Below, piece by piece: positions 17,270 through 28,800 of a stretch of 64,000 nt of DNA. The stretch's first letter is position 1. Every line of letters starts with the position of its first letter. A program made the translations under genes and the position numbers. The notes beneath the pieces are model-generated. The model made no database searches and was not told the origin of the DNA. It was given only the letters and a program-made list of their open reading frames with translations. The DNA is from Urophycis tenuis. Lineage: Eukaryota > Chordata > Actinopteri > Gadiformes > Phycidae. The stretch is taken from positions 1,300,673-1,364,672 of the forward strand of contig JAXIVH010000013.1 in NCBI GenBank assembly GCA_036785325.1. The letters are read 5' to 3'.

Positions 17270-18145
17270 ATATAAATTGTTGGAGTAATTACATATTACA
17301 CCCAAAGGGGCACAGTAGAGGACTAAATGTCTGTCATGTGACAAGTGAATGAAACGGCGTTGGTTGCCGTCACAGTGTCTCATTACTTCACAACATAACA
17401 TGTATCAGAAGTGGATTAAGACTCGGAAGAAGTCACGGTTGCACACAGAAAAACAATATTTGCCCTCCGTGAGTACAATGCATGAAGAACCGTGTGAATA
17501 CCTAAATGTTGGAGGCTATTAGACAGTAACAGTGACTTAGCTGATAGCTTGTTACAGCTGATAGTTGTAAAATAGCGGCACAGCGACTTGAACCTCGGCG
17601 ACCAGCAATTTTACCGCCATAAAATATGACTATACTGTATATACAAATGTACACAACGTTTATTGATGCGGCATTACTTCTATATTATTACTACTACGGT
17701 GTTACCATTGTTATTGGTTATCAAACGATGATTTCCACGAAATCGATTCACTGTTAAGACTTGAGTTACAATTACAGACATAATTGTGAATGTTCATAAA
17801 TGTAGCTATTAAATTCAATGAATTGTTAACTTTTCGAGCGGTTGTGGTGCTCCTTCATATGAGCGGAGCGCGGTGAGAAAGGCTTGTCACGCCCGGAGCG
17901 TCGAGAACAGCGTTTCACTTCAATTGAGGTGAATAATACAGATTGAATTAATTTCATTAATGACATGTTATCATTTCCCATTGACGCACTAATAATATAA
18001 TAGACATAAACTAGGTGTGAGAGTCGGCGGGGCAGAGATACGCGACACGTCTCTATTGAGCTCTATGTATTACATTTAGCTCAATATAGCTTTCACATTT
18101 CATCGAATTTGTAATTAAAATGTTGTCTTTAGACCATTGAGGCAT
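17270..18145. other. Spacer with no recognised gene
   Basis: AT-rich. Around 17400 the motif GTATCAGAAGTGGATTAAGA resembles the junction between an LTR and its internal region in vertebrate retrotransposons, so it may be an LTR remnant. Nothing firmer is visible. Confidence 0.3.
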
Positions 18146-18221
18146 TATATAATACTATCATTGACCGTCTCTAAGACCAGTTCATATAATACCATCATTG
18201 ACCGTCTCTAAGACCAGTTCA
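18146..18221 (+). repeat. Two tandem 37-bp repeats abutting the LINE
   Basis: ATCATTGACCGTCTCTAAGA occurs twice at a period of 37 bases. The second copy ends exactly where the LINE 5' leader starts. Confidence 0.75.
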
Positions 18222-21213
18222 CCCCTCCTTGAGCCGCCACCTTAACGTGGTGGAGGGGTTTGCATGTCCCAATGACCCTGGGGGCTATAATGTCGGGGGC
18301 TTCATGCCCCTGGTAGGGTCACCCAAGGCAAGCAGGTCCTAGGTGAGGGTCCAGACGAAGAGTGGCTCAAAGATGCCAATGATGAAGAAAAACTTTGGGA
18401 CTGGGTTTCCCTTGCCCGGACGTGGGTCACCGGGGCCCCCCCCTGGAGCCAGGCCTGGGGAAAGGGCCCGTTGGCGAGCTCCTGGTGGCCGGGTCTACGA
18501 CTGCGGGGCTCGGTCGGTCGAGCCCGAAGGGACGTCGCGGGACCCCCTTCCCATGGGTTCACCACCCGTGGGAGGGACCAAAGGGGTTGGGTGTGATGTG
18601 AGCTGGGTGGCAGCAGGAGGCGGGGACCTGGGCGGTCCGACCCTCGGCTGCAGAAGCTAGCTCTGGGGATGTGGAACGTCACCTCTCTGGCGGGGAAGGA
18701 GCCTGAGCTGGTGTGTGAGGCTGAAGGCCAATTTACACCAGAGCCGTTTTAGAAGCGTTTTTTAGTCGGCCGTCAGACGGCCGTCAGACGGCCGACTGCC
18801 GCTGGTGATAGAATTCCATTCAAACCAGTGCACTGATTTACACCGGCAGCGTTTTACGCCCGTCTCACGGCCGACCAAAGCTTAACTTTACGCTTCACTT
18901 CTATTTTTAAGCGTTTCTGAAGCGTCTCGTTTGACGTGTACGCCTATTATCTTATTAAATATAGCCAAACAAACAGCGGCGGTGTGAATTGATACGCCAA
19001 CGTTACGCTCACGTTACGCTTTCGCCTGCGGTGTAAATTCCCAGTGAGAGGTACTGGCTGTATATAGTCGGGCTCACCTCGACACACAGTTTGGGCTCTG
19101 GAACCAGCGTCCTTGAGAGGGGTTGGACTCTTTTCCACTCTGGAGTTGCCCCTGGGGAGAGGCGCCGAGCGGGGGTGGGAATGCTTATTTCCCCCCGGCT
19201 CGGTGCCTGTACGTTGGGGTTCACCCCGGTGGACGAGAGGGTAGCCTCCCTCCGCCTTCGGGTGGGGGGACGGGTCCTGACTGTCGTTTGTGCTTATGCA
19301 CCGAACGGCAGTTCAGAATACCCACCCTTTCTGGAGTCCTTAGGGGGGGGTGTTGGAAAGCGCTCCCTCTCGGGACTCCCTTGTTCTGCTGGGGGACTTC
19401 AACGCCCATGTGGGCAATGACAGTGAGACCTGGAGGGGCGTGATTGGGAGGAACGGCCCCCCTGATCTGAACCCGAGTGGTGTTTTGTTATTGGACTTCT
19501 GTGCTCGTCATGGATTGTCCATAACGAACACCATGTTCAAGCACAAGGGTGTCCACATGTGCACTTCGCACAAGGACACCCTAGGCCGCAGTTGATGATC
19601 GACTTTGTAGTTGTATCATCGGACTTGCGGCCGCATGTCTTGGACAATCGGGTGAAGAGAGGGGCGGAGCTGTCAACTGATCACCACCTGGTGGCGAGTT
19701 GGCTCCGATGGCGGGGGAAGATGCCGGTCAGACCTGGCAGACCCAAACGTACTGTGAGGGTCTGCTGGGAACGTCTGGCTGAATCTCCTGTCAGAACGAG
19801 CTTCAACTCCCACCTCCGGGAGAGCTTCAACCATGTCCCGGGGGAGGCGGGGGACATAGAGTCCGAGTGGACCCAGCGGTAAGGGATGCCGTCAAGCTGA
19901 AGAAGGAGTCCTACCGGACCTTTTTGGCCTGTGGGACTCCTGAGGCAGCTGATGGGTACCGGCGGGCCAAGCGGAGCGCGGCTTCGGCGGTTGTGGAGGC
20001 AAAAACTTGGGTGTGGGAGGAGTTCGGTGAGGCCATAGAGAACGACTTCCGAACGGCTCCGAGGAGGTTCTGGACCACCATCCGGCGTCTCAGGAGGGGG
20101 AAGCAGTGCTCTGTCAACACCGTGTACAGGGGGGACGGGGTGCTGCTGACCTCAACTCGGGACGTTGTGAATCGGTGGGGGGAATACTTCGAAGACCTCC
20201 TCAATCCCACCAACACGCCTTCCACTGAGGAAGCAGGGTCTGGGGACTCGGGGGGGGACTCTCCTATCTCCGGGGCTGAGATCGCCGAGGTGATTAAAAA
20301 GCTCCTCGGTGGCAAGGCCCCGGGGTTGGACGAGATCCGCCCCGAGTTCCTAAAGGCCCTGGATGCTGTGGGGCTGTCTTGGTTGACACGACTCTGCAGC
20401 ATCGCGTGGACATCGGGGCAGTGCCTCTGGATTGGCAGACCGGGGTGGTGGTTCCCCTCTTCAAAAAGGGGGACCGGAGGGTGTGCTCCAACTACAGGGG
20501 GATCACACTCCTCAGCCTCACCCGGTAAGGTCTATTCGGGGGTCCTGGAGAGGAGGGTCCGTAGGATAGTCAAACCTCGGATTCAGGAGGAGCAATGTGG
20601 TTTTCGTCCCGGCCGTGGAACTGTGGACCAGCTCTATACCCTTAGCGCGGTCCTCGAGGGTGCATGGGAGTTCGCCCAACCAGTCTACATGTGCTTTGTG
20701 GACTTGGAGAAGGCGTTCGACCGTGTCCCTCGGGGAGCCCTGTGGGGGGTGCTCCGGGAGTATGGGATACCGGGCCCGCTGATACGGGCCGTCGGGTCCC
20801 TGTACTCCCGGTGCCTGAGCTTGGTCCGCATTGCCGGCAGCAAGTCGAGCCTGTTTCCGGTGAGAGTTGGCCTCCGCCAGGGCTGCCCTTTGTCACCGAT
20901 TCTGTTCACAACTTTTATGGACAGAATTTCTAGGCGCAGCCAGGGCGTTGAGGGGTTACGGTTCGGTGGCCTCAGGATTGCGTCGCTGCTTTTTGCGGAT
21001 GATCTGGTCCTGTTGGCTTCATCGGGCCGTGACCTTCAGCTCTCACTGGAGCGGTTCACAGCCGAATGTGAAGCGGCTGGGATGAGGATCAGCACCTCCA
21101 AATCCAAGGCCATGGTTCTCAGCTGGAAAAGGGTGGAGTGCACTCTCTGGGTCGGGGAGGAGATCCTGCCTCAATTGGAGGAGTTCAAGTATCTCGGGGT
21201 CTTGTTCACGAGT
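18219..21213 (+). mobile_element. RTE/Rex3-like LINE, 3' truncated and interrupted
   Basis: The 5' leader (ACCCCTCCTTGAGCCGCCAC) is the form common to fish RTE-type LINEs. The reading order is: endonuclease start (LWNVTSL) near 18668, a MITE interruption at 18725-19044, the rest of the apurinic endonuclease (LVLLGDFNAHVGN near 19383, DHHLVASW near 19680), then reverse transcriptase at 19867-21246. RT motifs visible are KAPGLDEIRPEF, CGFRPGRGTVDQL, VDLEKAFDRVP, GLRQGCPLSPILF and FADDLVLLAS, so the catalytic Asp pair is present. Homology stops abruptly after YLGVLFTSE at about 21213; the RT C-terminus and the LINE 3' end are missing. Frameshifts and the MITE make it inactive. The clade name is from memory of conserved RT motifs. 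Confidence 0.85.
18725..19044 (+). mobile_element. 320-bp MITE (PIF/Harbinger-like) inserted in the LINE
   Basis: The element begins AGGCCAATTTACACC and ends GGTGTAAATTCCCAG, giving imperfect terminal inverted repeats sharing AATTTACACC. It is flanked by TGA on both sides (18722-18724 and 19045-19047); removing element and one TGA restores the LINE reading ...GAGGCTGAGAGGTACTGG. A 3-bp TNA duplication is typical of PIF/Harbinger. It has no coding capacity. A second, inverted copy is at 39873-40181; this one carries an extra 11-bp tandem duplication. Confidence 0.85.
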
Positions 21214-21686
21214 GAGACTGTTTTAGTCTTCATATTTCTGCTGTGAAATGGCTTTAGAAAGTAAATCTAAACAGAGTGCATCTACATTTCCTTCTGTGCA
21301 TTTCTAAAAGTACTACATTTGGGTTGAGTCTGTCCTCTGTCCCTTTAACATGATTGGAGCTGACCCTGGACCTCTGCACCTCAGGGAGGGGGAATCTAAA
21401 GCCTAGTGCTGTAATGCCCTTATGGAACCACAAGTGGCAGCATTGTTGCAGGAACATGTTTACCTATACACTGTACATTGTGGTGGAACCCCCCTCAGGT
21501 TCAGGGTGGGGGTGAAGATAGGTGGTGTGGTAGTGTTGGTGGGGAGACGGGCTATGACTTGCAAATACCTCAGACTCTGCAGCCCCCCTTTTCTGTCACC
21601 AGCAAATCATAATTGTATTTCTTTAAGTTTAGCTAGTTGAGTTATTCAGTTAATGGATTATTAGTGTGGTTACAACGCAAGGCACA
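21214..21686. other. Spacer after the truncated LINE, no recognised gene
   Basis: Unique-looking sequence with no open frame of note and no LINE tail. It begins exactly where LINE homology is lost. Confidence 0.4.
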
Positions 21687-23375
21687 ATACTGAGACAGCG
21701 TCTACACTGAGGGCAGCGTCTGTGAGGACAGGGTCTCCACTGAGGGCAGCTTCTGTGAGGACAGGGTCTACACCAGGGGTGTCAAACATACGGCCCGCGG
21801 GCCAAAACCGGCCCAATAGGGGGCTCAACCCGGCCCGCTGGATGAATTTTGAATGTACAAAAATGCATAAAAGACACAAACTCGAAATTCTTAAAACAAT
21901 GCTATTCTATCATTGAGTTGGAAACCTGTGTGCTTGGTGTGTGATTAACAAGTGTCGGTGCTCAAGGAATATAATATCCGGCGCAACTACGAGACTCATC
22001 ATGGCGAAAATACAACATCTTGTGGAAACCTTAAATCTGAGGTTGTTCATGATATGTTTTGTAAAATGATATTTCATTAAATATGAAGATTGCTGTACTT
22101 CTTTGCATGAAAACAAAGGGAAAAGCATGGACTTATTGTTATGTATAGGTAATTCTGGTGTGATTGCAATAGTGCGGCCCACTTGACATCTCATTAGGCT
22201 GTATGTGGCCCCTGAACCAAAATGAGTTTGACACCCCTGGTCTACACTATGAGAACAGGGTCTACACTGAGGGCAGCATCTGTGAGGACAGCGTTTACAC
22301 TGAGGGCAGCGCCTGTGAGGACAGCGTTTACACTGAGGGCAGCGTCTGTGAGGACAGTGTCTACACTGAGGGCAGCGTCTGTGAGGACAGTGTCTACACT
22401 GAGGGCAGCGCCTGTGAGGACAGCATCTACACTGAGGGCAGCGTCTGTGAGGACATGGTCTACACTGAGGGCAGCGTCTGTGAGGACAGGGTCTACACTG
22501 AGGGCAGCGTCTATGAGGACAGGGTCTAGACTGAGGGCAGCGTGTGTGAGGACAGCGTCTACACTGAGGGCAGCGCCTGTGAGGACAGCGTCTACACTGA
22601 GGGCAGCGCTTATGAGGACAGCGTCTACACTGAGGGCAGTGCCTGTGAGAACAGGGTCTACACTGAGGGCAGCGCCTGTGAGGACAGCGTCTACACTGAG
22701 GGCAGTGCCTGTGAGGACAGGGTCTACACTGAGGGCAGCGCCTATGAGGACAGCGTTTACACTGAGGGCAGCGTCTGTGAGGACAGGGTCTACACTGAGG
22801 GCAGCGCCTATGAGGACAGTGTCTACACTGAGGGCAGCGCCTGTGAGGACAGGGTCTACACTGAGGGCAGCGTCTATGAGGACAGGGTCTACACTGAGGG
22901 CAGCGCCTATGAGGACAGCGTTTACACTGAGGGCAGCGTCTGTGAGGACAGGGTCTACACTGAGGGCAGCGCCTGTGAGGACAGGGTCTACACTGAGGGC
23001 AGTGTCTGTGAGGAAAGGGTCTACACTGAGGGCAGCGTCTATGAGGACAGGGTCTACACTGAGGGCAGCATCTGTGAGGACAGTGTCTACACTGAGGGCA
23101 GCGTGTGTGAGGACAGCGTCTACACTGAGGGCAGCGCCTGTGAGGGCAGCGTCTACACTGAGGGCAGTGCCTGTGAGGACAGCGTCTACACTGAGGGCAG
23201 TGCCTGTGAGGACAGGGTCTACACTGAGGGCAGCGCCTATGAGGACAGCGTTTACACTGAGGGCAGCGTCTATGAGGACAGGGTCTACACTGAGGGCAGC
23301 ATCTGTGAGGACAGGGTCTACACTGAGGGCAGCGCCTACGAGGACAGGGCCTACACTGAGGGCAGCGTTTGTAAA
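21687..23375 (+). repeat. 33-bp minisatellite, about 36 copies, split by a hAT element
   Basis: The unit is close to GTCTACACTGAGGGCAGCG followed by YCTRTGAGGACAG. About three units lie left of the hAT insertion (21687-21773) and about 34 right of it (22248-23375). The unit is divisible by three, so two frames stay open for about 1 kb and would read as 11-residue repeats (VYTEGSVCEDR in one, STLRAASVRTG in the other). There is no start context, splice site or homology that supports a gene. Variants alternate (Tyr/Cys, Arg/Ser codons) in a higher-order pattern. Confidence 0.9.
21774..22239 (+). mobile_element. 466-bp non-autonomous hAT-type element
   Basis: Ends are CAGGGGTGTCAAAC and GTTTGACACCCCTG, perfect inverted termini of the fish hAT/Charlie-like class, with the common subterminal GGCCCGCGGGCC. 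The 8-bp target duplication GTCTACAC is perfect (21766-21773 and 22240-22247) and is part of the 33-bp minisatellite unit. No transposase is present. Confidence 0.9.
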
Positions 23376-23679
23376 AGCGACACAGAGCTATGCTGTCAAA
23401 GCGAAGGTTTACGGTTTGATGTAATATCTGCGCTGTTCAGCGGTCAACAGTTTTGTGATACAGCTTACTGGTGTCACAGCGTGGGTTCTGCCCTGGTTCA
23501 TCGGAGGGCCCTGTCTCCATGTGATCACTGATGCATTCGTAGATATTGTGGCTGATAGAAGCCACCCCAGTATCCCAGGATAAAGCATTAGCATTTTGAA
23601 TTTGTGGAAAGATGATCATAAACATAAGCGTAGGGAGCAAGAGCACACTCTATGCGCACTATGTATATATGGACGGATG

Positions 23680-23875
23680 TGTGTGTGTGTGTGTATATAT
23701 GAATGGATGTGTGTGTGTGTGTGTGTGTGTCTGTATATATAAGGATGGATGTGTGTGTGTGTGTTTGTGTGTGTGTGTCTGGTTGTGTGTGTGTGTGTCT
23801 GTGTGTGTGTGTGTATATAAGGATGGATGTGTGTGTGTCTGTGTGTGTGTGTGTGTGTGTTTGTGTGTCTGTAGT
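23680..23875 (+). repeat. Compound (TG)n with GGATG spacers
   Basis: Blocks of TG separated by TATATAAGGATGGATG, repeated about three times, giving a higher-order period of roughly 60-80 bases. Confidence 0.9.
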
Positions 23876-24162
23876 AAGAAGTGTCCCTGTGAACCGTGTG
23901 AAAAGGCGGTTGCTGGGGTCGGTGGTACTGTGATTATCTTTGGTGACTGCTGGCAGTCCTGCTTTACGTTGTATTTTTATGTACAAATATGTCCATAGTA
24001 TCGTTTACTAAACTTACTAAACTATATAATCCTTAACATATAACAAAATGTACATGGCACAATAGATTTTTTGGTTTTATAGTCAACACAGAAGCCTATG
24101 TTAGATGATGGACAGGGCAGGGCAAGAAAAAGGCAGAAATCATGTCTGTTTAAAAAGTTTGA

Positions 24163-25196
24163 TTTATTCATAAGTTATAATAGCTGTCAGGCACTAAAAG
24201 AACACTGATCTTTTCGGTACACCAGGCACAAATCAAAAGTCACCTCCACCTCATGTTTTCACTTAAGACTGTTTGTGTCATATTGTGCTTCACACCCAGA
24301 CAAATCAAACACACAGCTTCAACCAAACAGTTCATGCCAACATAAGTCTCTGCAGACTTCAGACAACATAGGGCCCATGGAGACTACGCAGAATGAGAAG
24401 CCTAGAGAATACTTTTTAAATCAATATAAAAACTATTCTTTTTTTTAAGAATATATATAGTCCATAAATATGTTGGAGGGTGGACATTTATAGAAAAATA
24501 TAATAATCAAAGACCACTAGGATTCAGCACTTCTGTAGTATGGATGACATGTGTTAGTGCATAGATAAGTGAGTACAGCGGGAAAACAGCCAGTCTATCC
24601 ATCGCCCTCCAGTTTCATCCTGACATTCTTTTTTTTTATTACATTTTGTCAGCACAAGTGCTTGAATTTCTTCAACGTCCTCTGGACAGACCATTACGAT
24701 GCCTTGATGTGGATACTTAATACTGTAAAGGCAACAAAGAATAAAAAGGCCGCCTGATCAAGTCTGTGCATTTTACTCTACTGCTATAACTGTATTTTAT
24801 CTTCCTTTTTTCCCAAGTACTGGTAGACTCATTTGGCTATGACTTTGGTATCGTTTTGTTTTGCAATTGCTATCAAAATGCATGACATTTTCTAAAATCT
24901 TACCAACTAAAACTCCAAATGTACTAATACAATTCCAAACAGTATTGATGAAAATATTGATTAACCAAAATGATCTGCAGGATGTGACTTGAAGAAAATG
25001 ACTGTTGTTGTTGAAAATGAATGTTTTACTGATTCACACATATTGTTATCACTGCTGCATGTCTTTTCAGAATTCTCTCTTACTTTATACAACACTTGAA
25101 TAGCACGTTTAAGTGTTATTCAGGAGTTTGCGGGGCATCTGAATAAAACCCAAAAATAAAACACGGCAACAACGGCATACTCACCATACTATTTAT
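24163..25196 (-). other. Candidate ap4e1 polyadenylation signals and 3' flank
   Basis: Minus-strand AATAAA occurs at 25191-25196, about 260 bases past the ap4e1 stop, and again at 24163-24168. The first is the simplest 3' end. The rest of the stretch is AT-rich with no recognised gene. Confidence 0.35.
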
Positions 25197-25455
25197 TCCA
25201 CCAGTTAAAGTCTTCAAGTCCTGGCAGGCAAACACCATATTGATTTAACAAGTCTGTGTTTGTTCAGTAAATTACCACCAGCACCACCGCCACCACCACC
25301 ACCACCACCACGTGACTCATATCTGTGGAAGTGCACACACTTAACTCCCCCCCCTGAGCTTCTCTGTGACGAAGAGGCAAACTGAAAGACGTATACCATG
25401 GCGGGTTCTTCCTTCTCTTTTGGGACAATAAGGTCTCTATGTAGTGGTGAGAGGC

Positions 25456-25717
25456 TCAGTGCTCAGCCAGGGCCCTCTGACAGAGGTAGAGCAGGCAGTC
25501 TGGCAGCTCTGGCAGGGAGCAGCGCAGCCACACGGCCAGACAGCCTGCGTTGACGCGGCAGTGCATCAGGCAGGGCTGGCCCTGCAGCAGCTGGCACGCC
25601 ACGATGCCCTCGGAAGCTGCAATCACAAGGACGTCTTTTTAACAAGCAGATTGTATACTTTGTAGTTCAAGCCAGTCAACTGAGCTCTTACTGATGGGCG
25701 ATATATATATATACAGT

Positions 25718-25802
<85 letters not shown>

Positions 25803-28800
25803 TAGATAGATAGATAGATAGATATAAGATCGCCACAAGACCAGTAATTGTCTCAGGATTGTGTAGACATTATGCATTTGCGTATTTAACAATGAGTCAT
25901 TGTGTTAATAAGAGGGTGTTTCTCAGGTGTGTTGAGGGATGCTATAACTCCAGTCTCCCCACCGATGATGTCCACGATGTGGAGCTGCAGTCTGTCCCTC
26001 AGGAGGCCCAGCGTGGCCCGGAGGGGGTCTGGGCTCTGGCTGAGCAGCGCCAGGTTCTGCTTGGTGTCGTTGGAGGAGGCCAGCCACAGCCTGCCGTACT
26101 CCTCTGTGGACACGCTCAAAGGCCTGCTCCCACAGGGAACACAGAGGCAGGTAAAGTGGGATGGAAAATGAGACATCGCCGTACGCACGATGAAGGCTTG
26201 GGTTTGGAACATTCTCCCTTATGAGCCCAAGGATGAGTTATTTTATTGAGCATACTCAGAGTAGGCTCAATAAGGACAATATCAATTGTTGAGCTCAATA
26301 CATTGCAATCTTGCTTGTACTCTCAAACGCGGCCATTTCTCATGGTCAATTTACAAAAGTCAGTTTAGGGCGAATTTCCACTGCTAAAGTCAGCCAACAA
26401 ATGAGCAACTGAAGAGAAGTTGAATGGCGCACCTGATGAAGTTGCTGAGAGACAGTGTGTAGGTGAACCGTGTGCTCTGAGGCTCCCCGTCAGGCAGCCG
26501 GTAGGACGCCTGGCCGTTCAGCTCCATGTGGACGGAGGGCCTGCTGGGGACCAGGGAGTACTGGAACACCGCCACGCTGTGGCTCTCCAGCTGCTCTGGG
26601 CCCGTGTCACCAGACACACTGGACACCTGCACGCCCACAACACACACAGCCTTACTTTCAAAAGACATTGGAAACATTTTTGGTGTTTGGTGCCTTGCTA
26701 TGTATTGCTATGTATATTAGGGATTCAGCGTGAAACCTATATATCTCATATTAACCATAGCTCAGAGTCTGGTTGGTAAAAAGTTAAAATTTGGTAAAAA
26801 GTTTTTAAATTTGGTCAATTTATTCATATTCCTGGTGACCAGGCATCCAAATGAACCTGGGGCGCCTAAACCGCCCAGAATGATACCAAGTTCTGAAACT
26901 TGGCTTACAGACCTTATTTTACATGCTGAACATGTTTGCCTCTTTGACCCTTTGTGTCTGTCTGGATAGATTTCTCTGTACAGTGAACATTTCAGGAAAA
27001 CTTATACATAGCCACTGCCCCAAATGATACACACATTTATATTCAAAAGAGATTTTTGATTTGATTTAAGGCAAATCTAAATATGCTAAATATTAATATT
27101 AAGCATAATACACCATGTTGCCTACAGGGGGGGCAAAACTCACACATGACCCGGTCTACTATTAAACCAGTGTCTGTTTGAGTGTGTGTGTGTGTGTGTG
27201 TGTGCGTGCATGTATCTGTATGTCTGTGTGTGTTTGGATGTGTGTGTGTTTTGGGGGCGGGGCTGCGTGGGCTGGGAATACCTTTCCTGACTGCTCGCAG
27301 TCCTAGTGTTTTATTATTGTATTCGTTTCATTTGGGACAATGTACAACAAGGCAATTGGAGGAGATGTATTGGACGAGATTATACCATCTGCCTAACTTC
27401 CATCCACAGTCCAAGGGCAGGTACCAGTAGCCCCACACAACATAGGTTTGAATACAACATCTTGAAGAAGTACCTCAAGGTCTCCGGAGGTCATCTGCAG
27501 TGCAAAGTGTGGAGCGTCTGAGTGGGACGTGTTGCAGACGAACACCACGAGCAGCGAGGAGCGCTCTGTCTGCACGCAGCAGGCGGACAGCGCCAGGCTG
27601 CCGTGGGAGCAGAGCGGGGAGATCTCCGAGCGGGGCAGCGAGGACAGCTCCTCGGGGAGATGGCGGCTCAAAGGGCAGAGGTCGGCATGGTGAGGCTCAC
27701 CGCGCGAGGCAGGGTCGACGGGGACCACGCCGTTCACCCCGCCGACAGACGCGCTCGCCCTGCTGTCCGTCGCGAGGGCCTCCTGGGAGCGACACGGGCT
27801 GCTGATGCTGGCGGTGAGGTCGTCGAGGAGGAGGGGGGCGGAGTCAGCCGGAGAGGAAGCCGAGTCCAGAGGGCTGCTGCACAGCAGGTTCCTCGTGGCA
27901 CTCTGATCGCCGAGGGGGGAGGGGGAGGGGGAGGAAGAGGCGGAGTCACACGGTTGCTCGCTGGCTCCCGAGGATGACCCTTGACCCTTGGCTTTCCTCC
28001 TGAAGCGATGGCGCGTCGGCTCTGCTTTCCCCATCTGCTGAGACGGGTGGAGGCGTTAGGATGGTCAGTCAGGTCAGACGGTGTCGGAGCGCAGCGGAGT
28101 CAGATCTCACCAGACATGGTCCAGAGGAGCTCTGGGAGCCCAGACCCACGAAGAGCGAGGAGGCCAGCTGCTGCTTCTCCCGGTCGGCCTCGGGGGTGGG
28201 CCTTGAGACGGGGGCGGGCAGCGCGGCCAGGGGAGACGCAGAGCCCCCCTCCTGGAGGGCCAAGAGGCCCAGGGAGCAGGGGACCTCCACCTGGGCCGCC
28301 TCCTCCACCTTCACCGTCGCCTCCGTCTGGGGCAAGTAGCCCTCCTTCCCCCAGACACGCTTCACACCCTCCAGCTTCAGAGCACTACAGCTGAGACAGA
28401 GTGAAACATGTCACAACACCAGCCGGCACCAGGTCCAGCTCTACGTTAGTACAGTCCATTATTTAATTAACTACCAGTTACTACAGTAACTGCTGTGTTT
28501 AATGGGGTGATTAAGAAATAAGGGTTAGGGTTAGAGGTATGTTCTAACACCGTACCCTCCTTTGGGTGACAACTCGGTGCTGTTTCCTGACAGGCCGGAG
28601 CTCACAGACAGCACGGTGGGAGACAGTCTCTCTGCTATACTGCAGGAAGACATGCTGGGAGGCAGCGACAGACCATAAGGCTCCACGCTAAGAGCTGAGG
28701 AGGGAAAAGCACCAAAATGGGAACAGTTAAGAAAAGCTTCTCGGGGTTAGGGTGCGTGTTCCAGCCAGGCAAGGGGTTGGCCATCCTCCCTGCTCATTAA

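Noticed and set aside
22248..23375. CRISPR-like array
   Set aside because: The repeats are directly contiguous without unique spacers, and the DNA is from an animal genome.
22222..23531. Two long plus-strand frames (400 and 329 codons) through the minisatellite
   Set aside because: They exist only because the repeat unit is 33 bases; both frames are open at once and there is no homology, promoter or splice signal.
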